Assembly: GCA_023391695.1 (NCBI GenBank)
Contig: JAEWAK010000038.1
Location: 39,533 to 103,532 of the forward strand
Direction: 5' to 3'
DNA: 64,000 bases
DNA from: Bacillota bacterium
GTDB taxonomy: Bacteria; Bacillota; Clostridia; Lachnospirales; Lachnospiraceae
Below, one piece after another: positions 8,745 to 16,249 of this stretch; the stretch's first letter is position 1; every line of letters begins with the position of its first letter. Below the pieces are notes generated by a model. That model saw only the letters and a program-made list of their open reading frames with translations. It made no database searches and was not told the origin of the DNA. A program made the translations under genes and the position numbers.

Positions 8745-10238
8745 ATGAGAATTAACCATAATATTTCAGCTTTAAGAGCCAACAATCAATTAGTTAAAAC
8801 AAATAATGCACTGGATAAAAGTTTGGAGAAGTTATCTTCCGGATTCCGGATTAACCGGGCAGCCGATGATGCGGCAGGTATGGCCATTTCCCAGAAAATG
8901 AAGACGCAGATAGCCGGCCTTGACCAGGCTTCCAGGAATGCTTCCGATGGTATATCCATTATACAGACAGCGGAAGGTGCCTTGAGCGAAGTTAACTCCA
9001 TGCTGCAAAGAATGAGGGAATTAGCGGTACAGGCCGCCAATGGCACCAATACTCTGGAGGACAGGAAATCCATACAGAATGAAATTGATGAACTGAAAGA
9101 GGAAATACAAAGAATATCCGATACAACAGAATTTAACACGAAAACGCTCTTGGACGGCAGTATTGATAAAATGTCTTATTCGGATAAAACAACGGTTAAA
9201 CTGGTATCCTTATCAGATGAAGTGCAAAGTGGGGAATATTCCATTACTATAATTGAAGAAGCAAGAAAGGCAGTAGCCAAAGGAACAGATATAACGGATA
9301 CAACTACTAAAATAACTGCCGATCAGGCTGGAACAATTAATATTAACGGAAATGAAGTGACAATCGAAGAAGGGGATACCATTGCAGAGGTATTCGAAAA
9401 GATTCGCAATACCTGCAATACTGCGAATGTAAAGGTAATTGCTACTGATAATAATGGTGACCTGTCTGATCCGGCCGACCCGAATAACCCGGATGCTACT
9501 GCTATTAGTACTTATCCTGATACCGCAGGATACAATTCGGTTGCTCTTGCCGATAATACTGCGTTGGTTTTTATTTCAGACGGATACGGTGCTGACGAAT
9601 CTATAAAGATTTACTGTGATAATCCCGCCTTGGAGGGGAGGTTAGGATTGGGTTCAATACCTTCAATTAATGGAAAAGATGCAACGGCTACATTGACTAC
9701 TCCGCTGGTTGGATTTACTCAAACAGCCACCGTATCGGTGGATGGAAACATTATAAAAGTAACGGATAATAATGACTTTGAAATGGTATTTGATGCCCGG
9801 CCCGGTTCAACAGGTGAAGCAACTATAACCGTATTGGATGCCGGTCCTATGAAATTACAGATTGGCGCCAATGAAGACCAGACCATGTCTGTGCGTATAC
9901 CAAAGGTGGATCCTGTTACGTTAGGGATTGACAACGTGAATCTCTGTACGGAAGAAGGTGCCCAGGCGGCAATTACTATGTTTGATACTGCTAATGGAAA
10001 AGTAACGGCGATCCGTGCCAAACTCGGTGCTTACCAGAACCGGCTGGAACATTCCATATCCAATCTGGATACTACCTCTGAAAATATGACGGAAGCCTTA
10101 TCCCGGATTGAAGACGTTGATATGGCTAAGGAAATGGCGAATTACACCCAAAAGAACGTATTATCCCAGGCAGGTACTTCTATGTTAGCCCAGGCAAATC
10201 AAAGGCCCCAGAATATATTGACATTATTACAAGGCTGA
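8745..10238 (+). CDS. hag: Flagellin
   Basis: A 497-residue flagellin, the filament subunit exported by the flagellar type III system. The N-terminal D0/D1 region (MRINHNISALRANNQL, then the long helical part with ADDAAGMAISQKMK) and the C-terminal helix with QAGTSMLAQANQRPQNIL and LLQG end are strongly conserved. Residues roughly 170-390 form the variable surface-exposed D2/D3 part, rich in Thr, Asp and beta structure. A good ribosome site (TTGGAGA) precedes ATG 8745. It sits directly upstream of fliS, its likely chaperone. No clear sigma-28 promoter was recognised upstream, so it may be co-transcribed with the preceding large gene. Confidence 0.97.
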   Translation: MRINHNISALRANNQLVKTNNALDKSLEKLSSGFRINRAADDAAGMAISQKMKTQIAGLDQASRNASDGISIIQTAEGALSEVNSMLQRMRELAVQAANGTNTLEDRKSIQNEIDELKEEIQRISDTTEFNTKTLLDGSIDKMSYSDKTTVKLVSLSDEVQSGEYSITIIEEARKAVAKGTDITDTTTKITADQAGTININGNEVTIEEGDTIAEVFEKIRNTCNTANVKVIATDNNGDLSDPADPNNPDATAISTYPDTAGYNSVALADNTALVFISDGYGADESIKIYCDNPALEGRLGLGSIPSINGKDATATLTTPLVGFTQTATVSVDGNIIKVTDNNDFEMVFDARPGSTGEATITVLDAGPMKLQIGANEDQTMSVRIPKVDPVTLGIDNVNLCTEEGAQAAITMFDTANGKVTAIRAKLGAYQNRLEHSISNLDTTSENMTEALSRIEDVDMAKEMANYTQKNVLSQAGTSMLAQANQRPQNILTLLQG

Positions 10239-10264
10239 TAAGTTAAGATTTGAATTATAGTTCT

Positions 10265-10288
10265 GCCGTAAGGCTGAACTGTGACAGA
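10265..10288 (+). promoter_or_regulatory. Leader hairpin motif (GCC-GTAA-GGC plus GAACTGT) upstream of fliS
   Basis: A short stem with a GTAA tetraloop, GCCGTAAGGC, is followed by GAACTGTGAC. The same arrangement (GCCGTAAGGC, GAACTGTAAC) occurs at 12781-12802 just before the tadZ-like gene. Both lie within 50 bases of a start codon. Function is unknown. Confidence 0.4.
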
Positions 10289-10321
10289 TTTGCATGTGCA
10301 GGAAAGGTACTGGTAATATAA

Positions 10322-10801
10322 ATGGAAAAGGAATTGATGAAAGCGTTTGCGGCCAGAGTCACCCAGGCATCAAGAACAGAATTAGTTGTAATTATGTATG
10401 AAATTATTTTAGCGGATATTGATTCTGCCAGGACTTATTACAATAGCGGTGATACGGTGGCGTATGACAGGGAATTAAAACATGCCCAGCGATTCCTGAA
10501 TGAATTGATGGCAACCCTGGATTACCATTATGAACCGTCAATCCCGTTAATGGGCCTGTATATTTTTATTAACAAGGCTTTGGTCGCAGCTATATTTCAG
10601 AATAAAACCGATGCATTGGCTGATGCAGAAGCAATTCTTCAGATATTACTGGAAGGATTTAAAGGCGTCAGCAAGGAAGACTTATCCGGGCCGGTTATGC
10701 AAAATACCCAGCAAATATATGCCGGGCTAACTTATGGGAAAGGTGTACTGAATGAAATGTATCTAAACCCGGATGAACAAAATAGAGGGTTTAAAGCATA
10801 G
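10322..10801 (+). CDS. fliS: Flagellar export chaperone FliS-like protein
   Basis: 159 residues, predicted all-helical. The start resembles FliS proteins, with an early helix containing L-x-x-x-M-Y-E-x-I-L-A-D-I-D (LVVIMYEIILADID) and a second helical region with R-E-L-K-H-A-Q-R-F-L-N-E-L. FliS binds the disordered C-terminal helix of flagellin and keeps it from polymerising before export. It lies 83 bp after flagellin. The ribosome site (GGAAAGG) is about 15 bp from ATG, slightly long. It is a diverged member, longer than the usual ~125 residues. Confidence 0.75.
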   Translation: MEKELMKAFAARVTQASRTELVVIMYEIILADIDSARTYYNSGDTVAYDRELKHAQRFLNELMATLDYHYEPSIPLMGLYIFINKALVAAIFQNKTDALADAEAILQILLEGFKGVSKEDLSGPVMQNTQQIYAGLTYGKGVLNEMYLNPDEQNRGFKA

Positions 10802-10872
10802 TAAAACCATCATAATATGGGCGGTCCGTTAGAACCGCAGTGACAGAACAGTCAAAAATTAAGAATGATACG

Positions 10873-10911
10873 AGCCGATTGAATACCTTTACAAGTTTCA
10901 ATCGGCTTTTC
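10873..10911 (+). terminator. Rho-independent terminator after fliS
   Basis: AGCCGATTGAA (10873-10883) pairs perfectly with TTCAATCGGCT (10897-10907), followed by TTTTC. It could also serve the convergent yaaL gene. Confidence 0.85.
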
Positions 10912-10930
10912 TGATTTAACCTTATTAAAA

Positions 10931-11152
10931 TTATATGGTAGAATAATCGTTATCCATTTCTTTTGCTTGCCTTAAGAGAAATTTATATCTTTTTTGAATC
11001 GCATTCACTTCATAGATATAGCAATCAATTAAATCAGGGTCAACTACGTTCTCAAAATTTGAATACGCTGATTCCAGAGCAAGCTTTGTCTTATTAATTT
11101 CACCCAGCAAAGCGTTATTTTGCTGCTTTTTTATCTTTGAAAACAATTTCAT
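10931..11152 (-). CDS. YaaL family protein (DUF2508)
   Basis: A 73-residue soluble protein with the DUF2508 signature: an N-terminal helix with L-L-x-E-I, then A-x-S-N-F-E-N-V-x-D-P-D-L-I-D and a C-terminal R-Y-x-F-L-L-R-Q-A-K. YaaL genes usually sit between recR and bofA. Here yaaL is divergent from bofA and about 31 kb from recR (42536), so the usual cluster has been broken up. The function of the family is not known. Confidence 0.85.
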   Translation of the reverse strand: MKLFSKIKKQQNNALLGEINKTKLALESAYSNFENVVDPDLIDCYIYEVNAIQKRYKFLLRQAKEMDNDYSTI

Positions 11153-11633
11153 ACATGCTCCATTCTACCTGACTGTCAGGCTTTATAATAATTATTATAT
11201 TTATAGTATAGTCAGGCGGGTACAAGAATATACTAATTTATAGAAAAATTTACCTAATTTATTTGACGACAGGCAGAGTAAAAAAGAATCTGTTAGTTCT
11301 TTTCGCTCAACAAGTTTGTGTCTGCGCCGCAACCACAAACTTATGCCGGGCAAAAAGCAGCGCAGAAATGAAGTTAAGGTGCAGAAAAAGCATCTTCACA
11401 AAGTGAATTGTAAAAACATAATTCACTTAGAAAGAACTCCAAAATGAAATCAGTGGGATTTCATTTTGAACTTCTTCCTATATATTTGAGATGCCGCAGA
11501 AGAAGCGGCATCATGTCGGGAAGGTTGAAAGAAAATATAATAAGGGAAAGGAATGCCACATAAAGATTCTTTCAACTATTTTTATTTGTGGCAGTACCGC
11601 AGACCTGTCTGCGGTATGCAATGGGTGTAAGTT
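11153..11633 (+). promoter_or_regulatory. Long 5' leader of bofA made of several hairpin modules (leader L1)
   Basis: This 480-base gap holds no gene but many inverted repeats. AAGTTTGTG (11312-11320) pairs with CACAAACTT (11334-11342). GTGAATT/AATTCAC forms a hairpin at 11403-11426. AAAATGAAATC pairs with GATTTCATTTT at 11441-11467, ATGCCGC with GCGGCAT at 11491-11511, and TACCGCAGA with TCTGCGGTA at 11595-11616. The stretch 11382-11540 is clearly homologous to 13853-14010 upstream of cpaF. The last hairpin is followed by ATGGGTG, the presumed ribosome site of bofA. A further inverted pair (CTGACT/AGTCAG) at about 11168-11216 lies in the yaaL promoter region. Confidence 0.6.
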
Positions 11634-11906
11634 ATGGAAAGTCAGATTTTTGTTATTATTATTATAATTTGTATTGCTTTAATTGCTTTTGGGTTGATTA
11701 AACACCGCTTTGACTTGTTGGTAAATTTTGGACTTCGTTTATTTTCGGGACTTCTTGGCATATATCTTTTAAATAGTTTATTTCAAAGTTTCGGCTTGAC
11801 TTTAGGTGTGGGTACCAACGGTTTGACTGCATTGGTTATCGGGTTATTGGGACTTCCGGGATTTTTATTGGTTTATGGTGTTGCGGCATTTTTTTATTTT
11901 ACATAA
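11634..11906 (+). CDS. bofA: Pro-sigma-K processing inhibitor BofA family protein
   Basis: 90 residues with two or three hydrophobic segments: residues 5-20, a middle NFGLRLFSGLLGIYLLN, and a C-terminal N-G-L-T-A-L-V-I-G-L-L-G-L-P-G-F. The last motif is the hallmark of BofA. In Bacillus, BofA inhibits the SpoIVFB protease in the outer forespore membrane and so times sigma-K activation. Many Clostridia carry bofA with or without that pathway. It follows the hairpin-rich leader and is preceded by ATGGGTG as ribosome site. Confidence 0.85.
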   Translation: MESQIFVIIIIICIALIAFGLIKHRFDLLVNFGLRLFSGLLGIYLLNSLFQSFGLTLGVGTNGLTALVIGLLGLPGFLLVYGVAAFFYFT

Positions 11907-12117
11907 AAAGGGGAGAGGAGCTCTAAGTAAAAATATATAAATGAACAAAGTATTTGTTGTATAATATGCTGCATTTAAAAATCCTGGGAAGGAATGTAAT
12001 ATTAAATAAAAAATTTTTAAAAGTTTGTAATAAGTCATGAATTTGCAAAATTTACAATATTTTGGTTGAAAAAAACAGAAACAGGGTGTAAGATTACGAT
12101 ATCTTAATCTCTGTGAG

Positions 12118-12732
12118 GTGAGGCCTATTAGTTTTAAAATGACTTGCCTTGTCTGCTTTCTGGTACTGGCTGTGATAATGGATATGAAATCTTACAGGAT
12201 AAACAATCATCTGATTATCTTCGGATTAGTTTTTGGAAGCCTCTTTCATTTCGGGGAGTATGGCTGGACAAGCATAAGTTTATGGTTATTCGGTATTTTA
12301 CTGCCGGTTCTGTTCCTGTTTCCGCTGTTTCTCATAAAGGCACTGGGGGCAGGGGATATCAAACTTTTTTCTGTCATAGGTTGCTTTTACGGAATTACCT
12401 ATGTTTATAAATCTGTTATGGCTGCTTTTATTATTGCAGCATTCCTGTCACTTATTTATCTTATAAGGAACAAACAGGTCTTTTTACGTTTACATCATCT
12501 TGTATCTTATATTCGAAACGTTAAATCCCAATATTTATTCAAAAAAACAAAAACAAAGGAATCGGTTTATCAGAATCCGGAATATGGCGTAAACCAGGAC
12601 ACACAGTCAGGGGCTGAGAATAAACCGGAACCGTATTACGACCGGGAAAGAGACGGCAGCCAGGGTATCATTCATTTTTCCCCTGCCATATTAATTTCTG
12701 TTTTGCTTCAGGTTATTTTTCATATCTATTAA
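12118..12732 (+). CDS. A24 family prepilin peptidase (CpaA/TadV-like)
   Basis: A 204-residue membrane protein. An early Asp in VIMDMKSYRINN and the motif GAGDIKLF near residue 80 provide the two catalytic aspartates of type IV prepilin peptidases (the D-x(n)-GxGD pattern). About five transmembrane helices are followed by a polar loop (residues 140-185) and a last hydrophobic helix. It would cut leader peptides from Flp pilin and TadE-type pseudopilins at the membrane. The start is uncertain: GTG 12118 opens the frame, ATG 12139 is the alternative, and GAGGTGAGG lies between them. This is one of two A24 enzymes in the Tad locus; the other is at 21888. Confidence 0.85.
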   Translation: MRPISFKMTCLVCFLVLAVIMDMKSYRINNHLIIFGLVFGSLFHFGEYGWTSISLWLFGILLPVLFLFPLFLIKALGAGDIKLFSVIGCFYGITYVYKSVMAAFIIAAFLSLIYLIRNKQVFLRLHHLVSYIRNVKSQYLFKKTKTKESVYQNPEYGVNQDTQSGAENKPEPYYDRERDGSQGIIHFSPAILISVLLQVIFHIY

Positions 12733-12780
12733 TGCCTGTATGGCCTTATTTATACCGGACGGGAAAGGAGGTTCCATTCA

Positions 12781-12802
12781 GCCGTAAGGCAGAACTGTAA
12801 CG
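12781..12802 (+). promoter_or_regulatory. Leader hairpin motif upstream of the tadZ-like gene
   Basis: GCCGTAAGGC followed by GAACTGTAAC, the same arrangement as at 10265-10285 before fliS. It is located 16 bp before the ribosome site AAAGGAGG. Confidence 0.4.
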
Positions 12803-12817
12803 AAAGGAGGAAACAAT

Positions 12818-13816
12818 ATGGGCTGTACTTTGGCTATCTATGACAGGGAAACCGAATATGCCAACCGCCTTATGGATTATATAAAACGAAAGCAAAAAAA
12901 GTTAACGGTGAGGGTCTTTACGAATCCGGACAGTCTGGGGGATTATTTAGAACAGAATCCTGTACGGATCCTTCTGATAAATGAAAATTTACCTTTGGAA
13001 GAAGTAAAACCGGATAATATAAAAAATATATGTCTCTTATCAGAAGATAATGATCCTTCCAAACAGGAGGAATATCCGGTAATTTATAAATATCAGTCGG
13101 CAGAGATTTTAATGAAAGAACTATTTTCCCATTATCCTCCCCAGGAACTACAGGGGAGATCTAAAATTTCTCCTGAACCTGCAGCAGAAATAATCAGTGT
13201 ATTTTCCATGGACGGGGACGCCAGCCGGCAGGTTTTTGCATTTTCCTTGGCAAATCAGTATGCCGCGTTGAAAAGAACCCTGTATGTTAATCTTGATATT
13301 TATCCGGTTCTGCCAGAGCTTTTAGGACATAAGGCAGAGAAAGGCTTAACCGAATTCATATACTTTCTGAAACAAAATCATCCTAATTTAATGAATAAAA
13401 TGAACGGGATTATTACAAAAAGGAATAACCTGGATTATATCGAAGGCGTTTCCTTTGGGCCGGATCTGTATGAACTTACAACAGAGGATATGAATCTGTG
13501 GCTCAACGGGATAATGTTAAATACGGAATATGAAATCGTGATATTTGATATAGGATGTTATTTCCAACCAATTATGGATTTGTTGAGAAATACAGGCAGA
13601 CTGCTTCTGTTATCAGGAGGAACTACCTGGGAACAGGTAAAATATAATAACTTTTTGGAACAGCTGAACTGGGCAGGCTATGAGGATGTAGCAGAAAAAA
13701 TAACCTTAGTGCCGTTAACCGGGGAAGATATGGAAAAGCTGCAGGACCTGGCAGCGAATCATTTTGAATCGGAAACCGGCAGTTCTGATTTTACTGCACA
13801 GTATATGGAATTGTAA
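12818..13816 (+). CDS. TadZ/CpaE-like pilus assembly protein with degenerate P-loop
   Basis: 332 residues. The N-terminal ~115 residues look like an atypical receiver domain (LAIYDRETEYANRL start, ILLINENLPL strand). The rest resembles a MinD/ParA-type ATPase, as in CpaE/TadZ proteins that localise the Tad secretion machinery. At about residues 125-145 the place of the Walker A motif reads SMDGDASRQVFAFSLA, without the deviant KGGxGKT lysines, so ATP hydrolysis is doubtful. Later parts keep MinD-like strands (YVNLDIYPVLPELL, IVIFDIGCYF). The start follows AAAGGAGG. Position just before cpaF fits. Confidence 0.75.
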   Translation: MGCTLAIYDRETEYANRLMDYIKRKQKKLTVRVFTNPDSLGDYLEQNPVRILLINENLPLEEVKPDNIKNICLLSEDNDPSKQEEYPVIYKYQSAEILMKELFSHYPPQELQGRSKISPEPAAEIISVFSMDGDASRQVFAFSLANQYAALKRTLYVNLDIYPVLPELLGHKAEKGLTEFIYFLKQNHPNLMNKMNGIITKRNNLDYIEGVSFGPDLYELTTEDMNLWLNGIMLNTEYEIVIFDIGCYFQPIMDLLRNTGRLLLLSGGTTWEQVKYNNFLEQLNWAGYEDVAEKITLVPLTGEDMEKLQDLAANHFESETGSSDFTAQYMEL

Positions 13817-14193
13817 ACAGGTTAAGGAAAAATTACGGTTGAGGGAAGTGTGAAGAAAAAAGCATCTTCACAAAAAGTGAATTATAAAACATAATTCACT
13901 TTAAGAAGAACCTGGAAATGAGCGCAGAGGGTACTCATTCCAAACTTCTTCCACCATTATTTGTGATGCCGCAGAAGCGGCATAATGCTGTAAAGGTTGA
14001 AAGAAATGCATTTTCAATCTTAAAAGTTTTGTGACGGCGTAATCCTCGGTGCAAAAATTAAGATGTGCAAAAAGCTTGCGCAGGAATGGGGGATAAAATG
14101 AAAGATTTTCAAATCTTTCACCCATAAAGTTGTTGCCTGGGAATTTTAAGTACAAATAGAATATGCGAAACATGCGCAGGAATGAGGAGCAGT
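13817..14193 (+). promoter_or_regulatory. Hairpin-module leader upstream of cpaF (leader L2)
   Basis: A 377-base gap without a gene. The part 13853-14010 aligns with 11382-11540: both begin AGCATCTTCACAAA, then a GTGAATT/AATTCAC hairpin, then a stem whose tip differs between copies (here GGAAATGAG/CTCATTCC), then ATGCCGC-loop-GCGGCAT, then GGTTGAAAG. After it come GCAAAAAGCTTGCGCAGGAATG (its core is shared with 11351-11370) and a further GCGCAGGAATGAGGAG just before the cpaF start. The segment 14098-14121 also forms a GAAAGATTT/AAATCTTTC hairpin. Confidence 0.6.
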
Positions 14194-15408
14194 ATGGATA
14201 CACAAAAACAGGAACTTCAGGAACTGGTTATAAAAGAAATTGATTTATCAAAAGAACCAAAAGATGAAGAAATTTTAGAAGTAATAGATGAGATGCTCTT
14301 AAACAAAAGCAAGAACAGTTACATAAGCATGCAGGATAAAAGGAGGCTCAGAAAAGAAATTTTTAATTCCATACGAAGACTGGATATATTACAGGAGCTG
14401 GTGGAAGATAACTCCATAACGGAAATTATGATTAACGGGTCAAAAAATATATTCATAGAACAAAACGGGGCAATCCGGCCCTGGAATAAGCAGTTTGAAT
14501 CAGGAAAGAAACTGGAGGATGTGGTGCAGCAGATCGTATCTAAGTCAAACCGTATTATCAATGAGGCCAGTCCCATCGTGGATGCCAGGCTGCCCGACGG
14601 CTCCAGGGTTAATATTGTCCTTCCGCCGGTGGCCCTGGAAGGGCCGGTGGTAACGATCAGAAAGTTTCCAGATAACCCCATAACCATCCATAAATTAATT
14701 GAAATGGGCTCCGTAACGGAAGAAGCTGCCCGTTTTTTAGAAAAGCTGGTGATTGCCGGTTATAATATATTTATCAGCGGGGGTACCGGTTCGGGTAAAA
14801 CTACATTTCTTAATGTTCTGTCTAATTTCATCCCTAAGGATGAAAGGGTTATTACCATTGAAGATTCCGCAGAATTGCAGATTAAATCCATCCCTAATCT
14901 TGTAAAGCTGGAAGCCCGGAATGCCAACGTGGAAGGGAAAAATGCAGTTACCATAAGGGACCTGATTAAATCCTCCCTTCGTATGCGACCAGACCGGATC
15001 GTCTTGGGAGAAGTAAGGGATGCCGCTGCAATTGACATGCTTCAGGCTATGAACAGCGGACATGACGGATCTCTTTCCACAGGTCACGCCAATTCAACGG
15101 TAGATATGTTAAACCGTCTGGAAACCCTGGTTCTGATGGGCGCCGATATTCCCCTCATGGCAGTGAGAAAGCAGATCGCCTCCGCCATAGACATTATAGT
15201 CCATTTGGGAAGGCTGAGGGATAAAAGCAGAAAAGTGCTGGAAGTATCGGAAGTACTGGAGTGTGTCGATGGGGAAATTGAGGTGAATAAGCTATACGTG
15301 TTTAAAGAATCCGGAGAAGATGAAAACGGGAAGGTACTGGGGGCACTGAAAAAAACAAGTAACGAATTAATCAACTTGGCAAAATTAAGTAAAGCGGGGA
15401 TTTTGTGA
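14194..15408 (+). CDS. CpaF/TadA-type secretion ATPase
   Basis: A 404-residue hexameric ATPase of the VirB11/PulE superfamily that powers Tad pilus assembly. Walker A is GGTGSGKT (about 196-203), followed by the Asp box with TIEDSAEL. Walker B-like RPDRIVLGEVR and the His box GHDGSLSTGHAN are intact. The N-terminal domain has the usual ITEIMINGSKNIFIE. ATG 14194 is chosen over an upstream in-frame start at 14182 because GAGGAG lies 6 bp before it. It is directly followed by tadB with a 4-bp overlap. Confidence 0.95.
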   Translation: MDTQKQELQELVIKEIDLSKEPKDEEILEVIDEMLLNKSKNSYISMQDKRRLRKEIFNSIRRLDILQELVEDNSITEIMINGSKNIFIEQNGAIRPWNKQFESGKKLEDVVQQIVSKSNRIINEASPIVDARLPDGSRVNIVLPPVALEGPVVTIRKFPDNPITIHKLIEMGSVTEEAARFLEKLVIAGYNIFISGGTGSGKTTFLNVLSNFIPKDERVITIEDSAELQIKSIPNLVKLEARNANVEGKNAVTIRDLIKSSLRMRPDRIVLGEVRDAAAIDMLQAMNSGHDGSLSTGHANSTVDMLNRLETLVLMGADIPLMAVRKQIASAIDIIVHLGRLRDKSRKVLEVSEVLECVDGEIEVNKLYVFKESGEDENGKVLGALKKTSNELINLAKLSKAGIL

Positions 15409-16148
15409 TAAACGATTATAATAAATACCAATATACAAAAAAGGAATGGTTTGGTTTTTTCCTACAGGGAGCCATGATAGGAGCTGGGTTAGGCTTTTTG
15501 TTTTATTCTGACCTGGCAGGAAGCTTATTGTTAATTTCCTATGGATTTATCCATGTACATAATAAAAAAAAGCAATTAATTGAAAAAAGAAAATGGCAGC
15601 TGAATTTGGAATTCCGGGACGGGTTATCCAGCCTGTCGGCAGCTTTAAATGCCGGTTATTCCATAGAAAATGCCTTCAGACAGGCTGTCACGGACTTAAA
15701 ACTTATGTATACGCCGGATGCACTGATCGTTACGGAATTCGAAGGAATTGTAAATCAAATATACATGAACCGGACCGTTGAAACTGCTTTGGCGGATTTT
15801 GCAGACCGGAGCGGTGTGGAGGATATAGCTGATTTTGCAGAGGTATTTGTAACGGCAAAAAGGACCGGCGGCGATATAATAAAAATAATCCGTACTACCG
15901 GGAATACCATCAACGATAAGATTGAGGTAAAAAGAGAAATAGTTACTTTAATTACCGGTAAAAAATTTGAGGCTAATATAATGAGTCTCATTCCAATCTT
16001 TATTCTTGTATATTTGCGGTTATTTTCAGACGGGTTTTTAAATCCGCTGTACCACAATCTGTTTGGGGTTGTTTTTATGACCGTCATCCTGGCTGTATAT
16101 TACGGAGTTTTTCAATTAACCCGGAAAATAATGAATATTGAAGTATAA
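15405..16148 (+). CDS. TadB-like type II secretion system F-domain membrane protein
   Basis: 247 residues. Two membrane segments at residues 18-45 precede a cytoplasmic helical T2SSF domain (residues 65-185) with D-G-L-S-S-L-S-A-A-L-N-A-G-Y-S-I-E-N-A-F and a late FVTAKRTGGD, followed by two membrane helices. It forms the inner-membrane platform of the Tad machine with TadC. The start is GTG at 15405, overlapping the cpaF stop. Confidence 0.85.
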   Translation: MINDYNKYQYTKKEWFGFFLQGAMIGAGLGFLFYSDLAGSLLLISYGFIHVHNKKKQLIEKRKWQLNLEFRDGLSSLSAALNAGYSIENAFRQAVTDLKLMYTPDALIVTEFEGIVNQIYMNRTVETALADFADRSGVEDIADFAEVFVTAKRTGGDIIKIIRTTGNTINDKIEVKREIVTLITGKKFEANIMSLIPIFILVYLRLFSDGFLNPLYHNLFGVVFMTVILAVYYGVFQLTRKIMNIEV

Positions 16149-16249
16149 GCCGTATGTTAATCAATTGATGAAACAGTCAGCACCAAAACAGGAGCTTTTT
16201 CAATATGTTTTGCGGTGCGGAAACGTGATCACACGGATGGGGGGTAACG

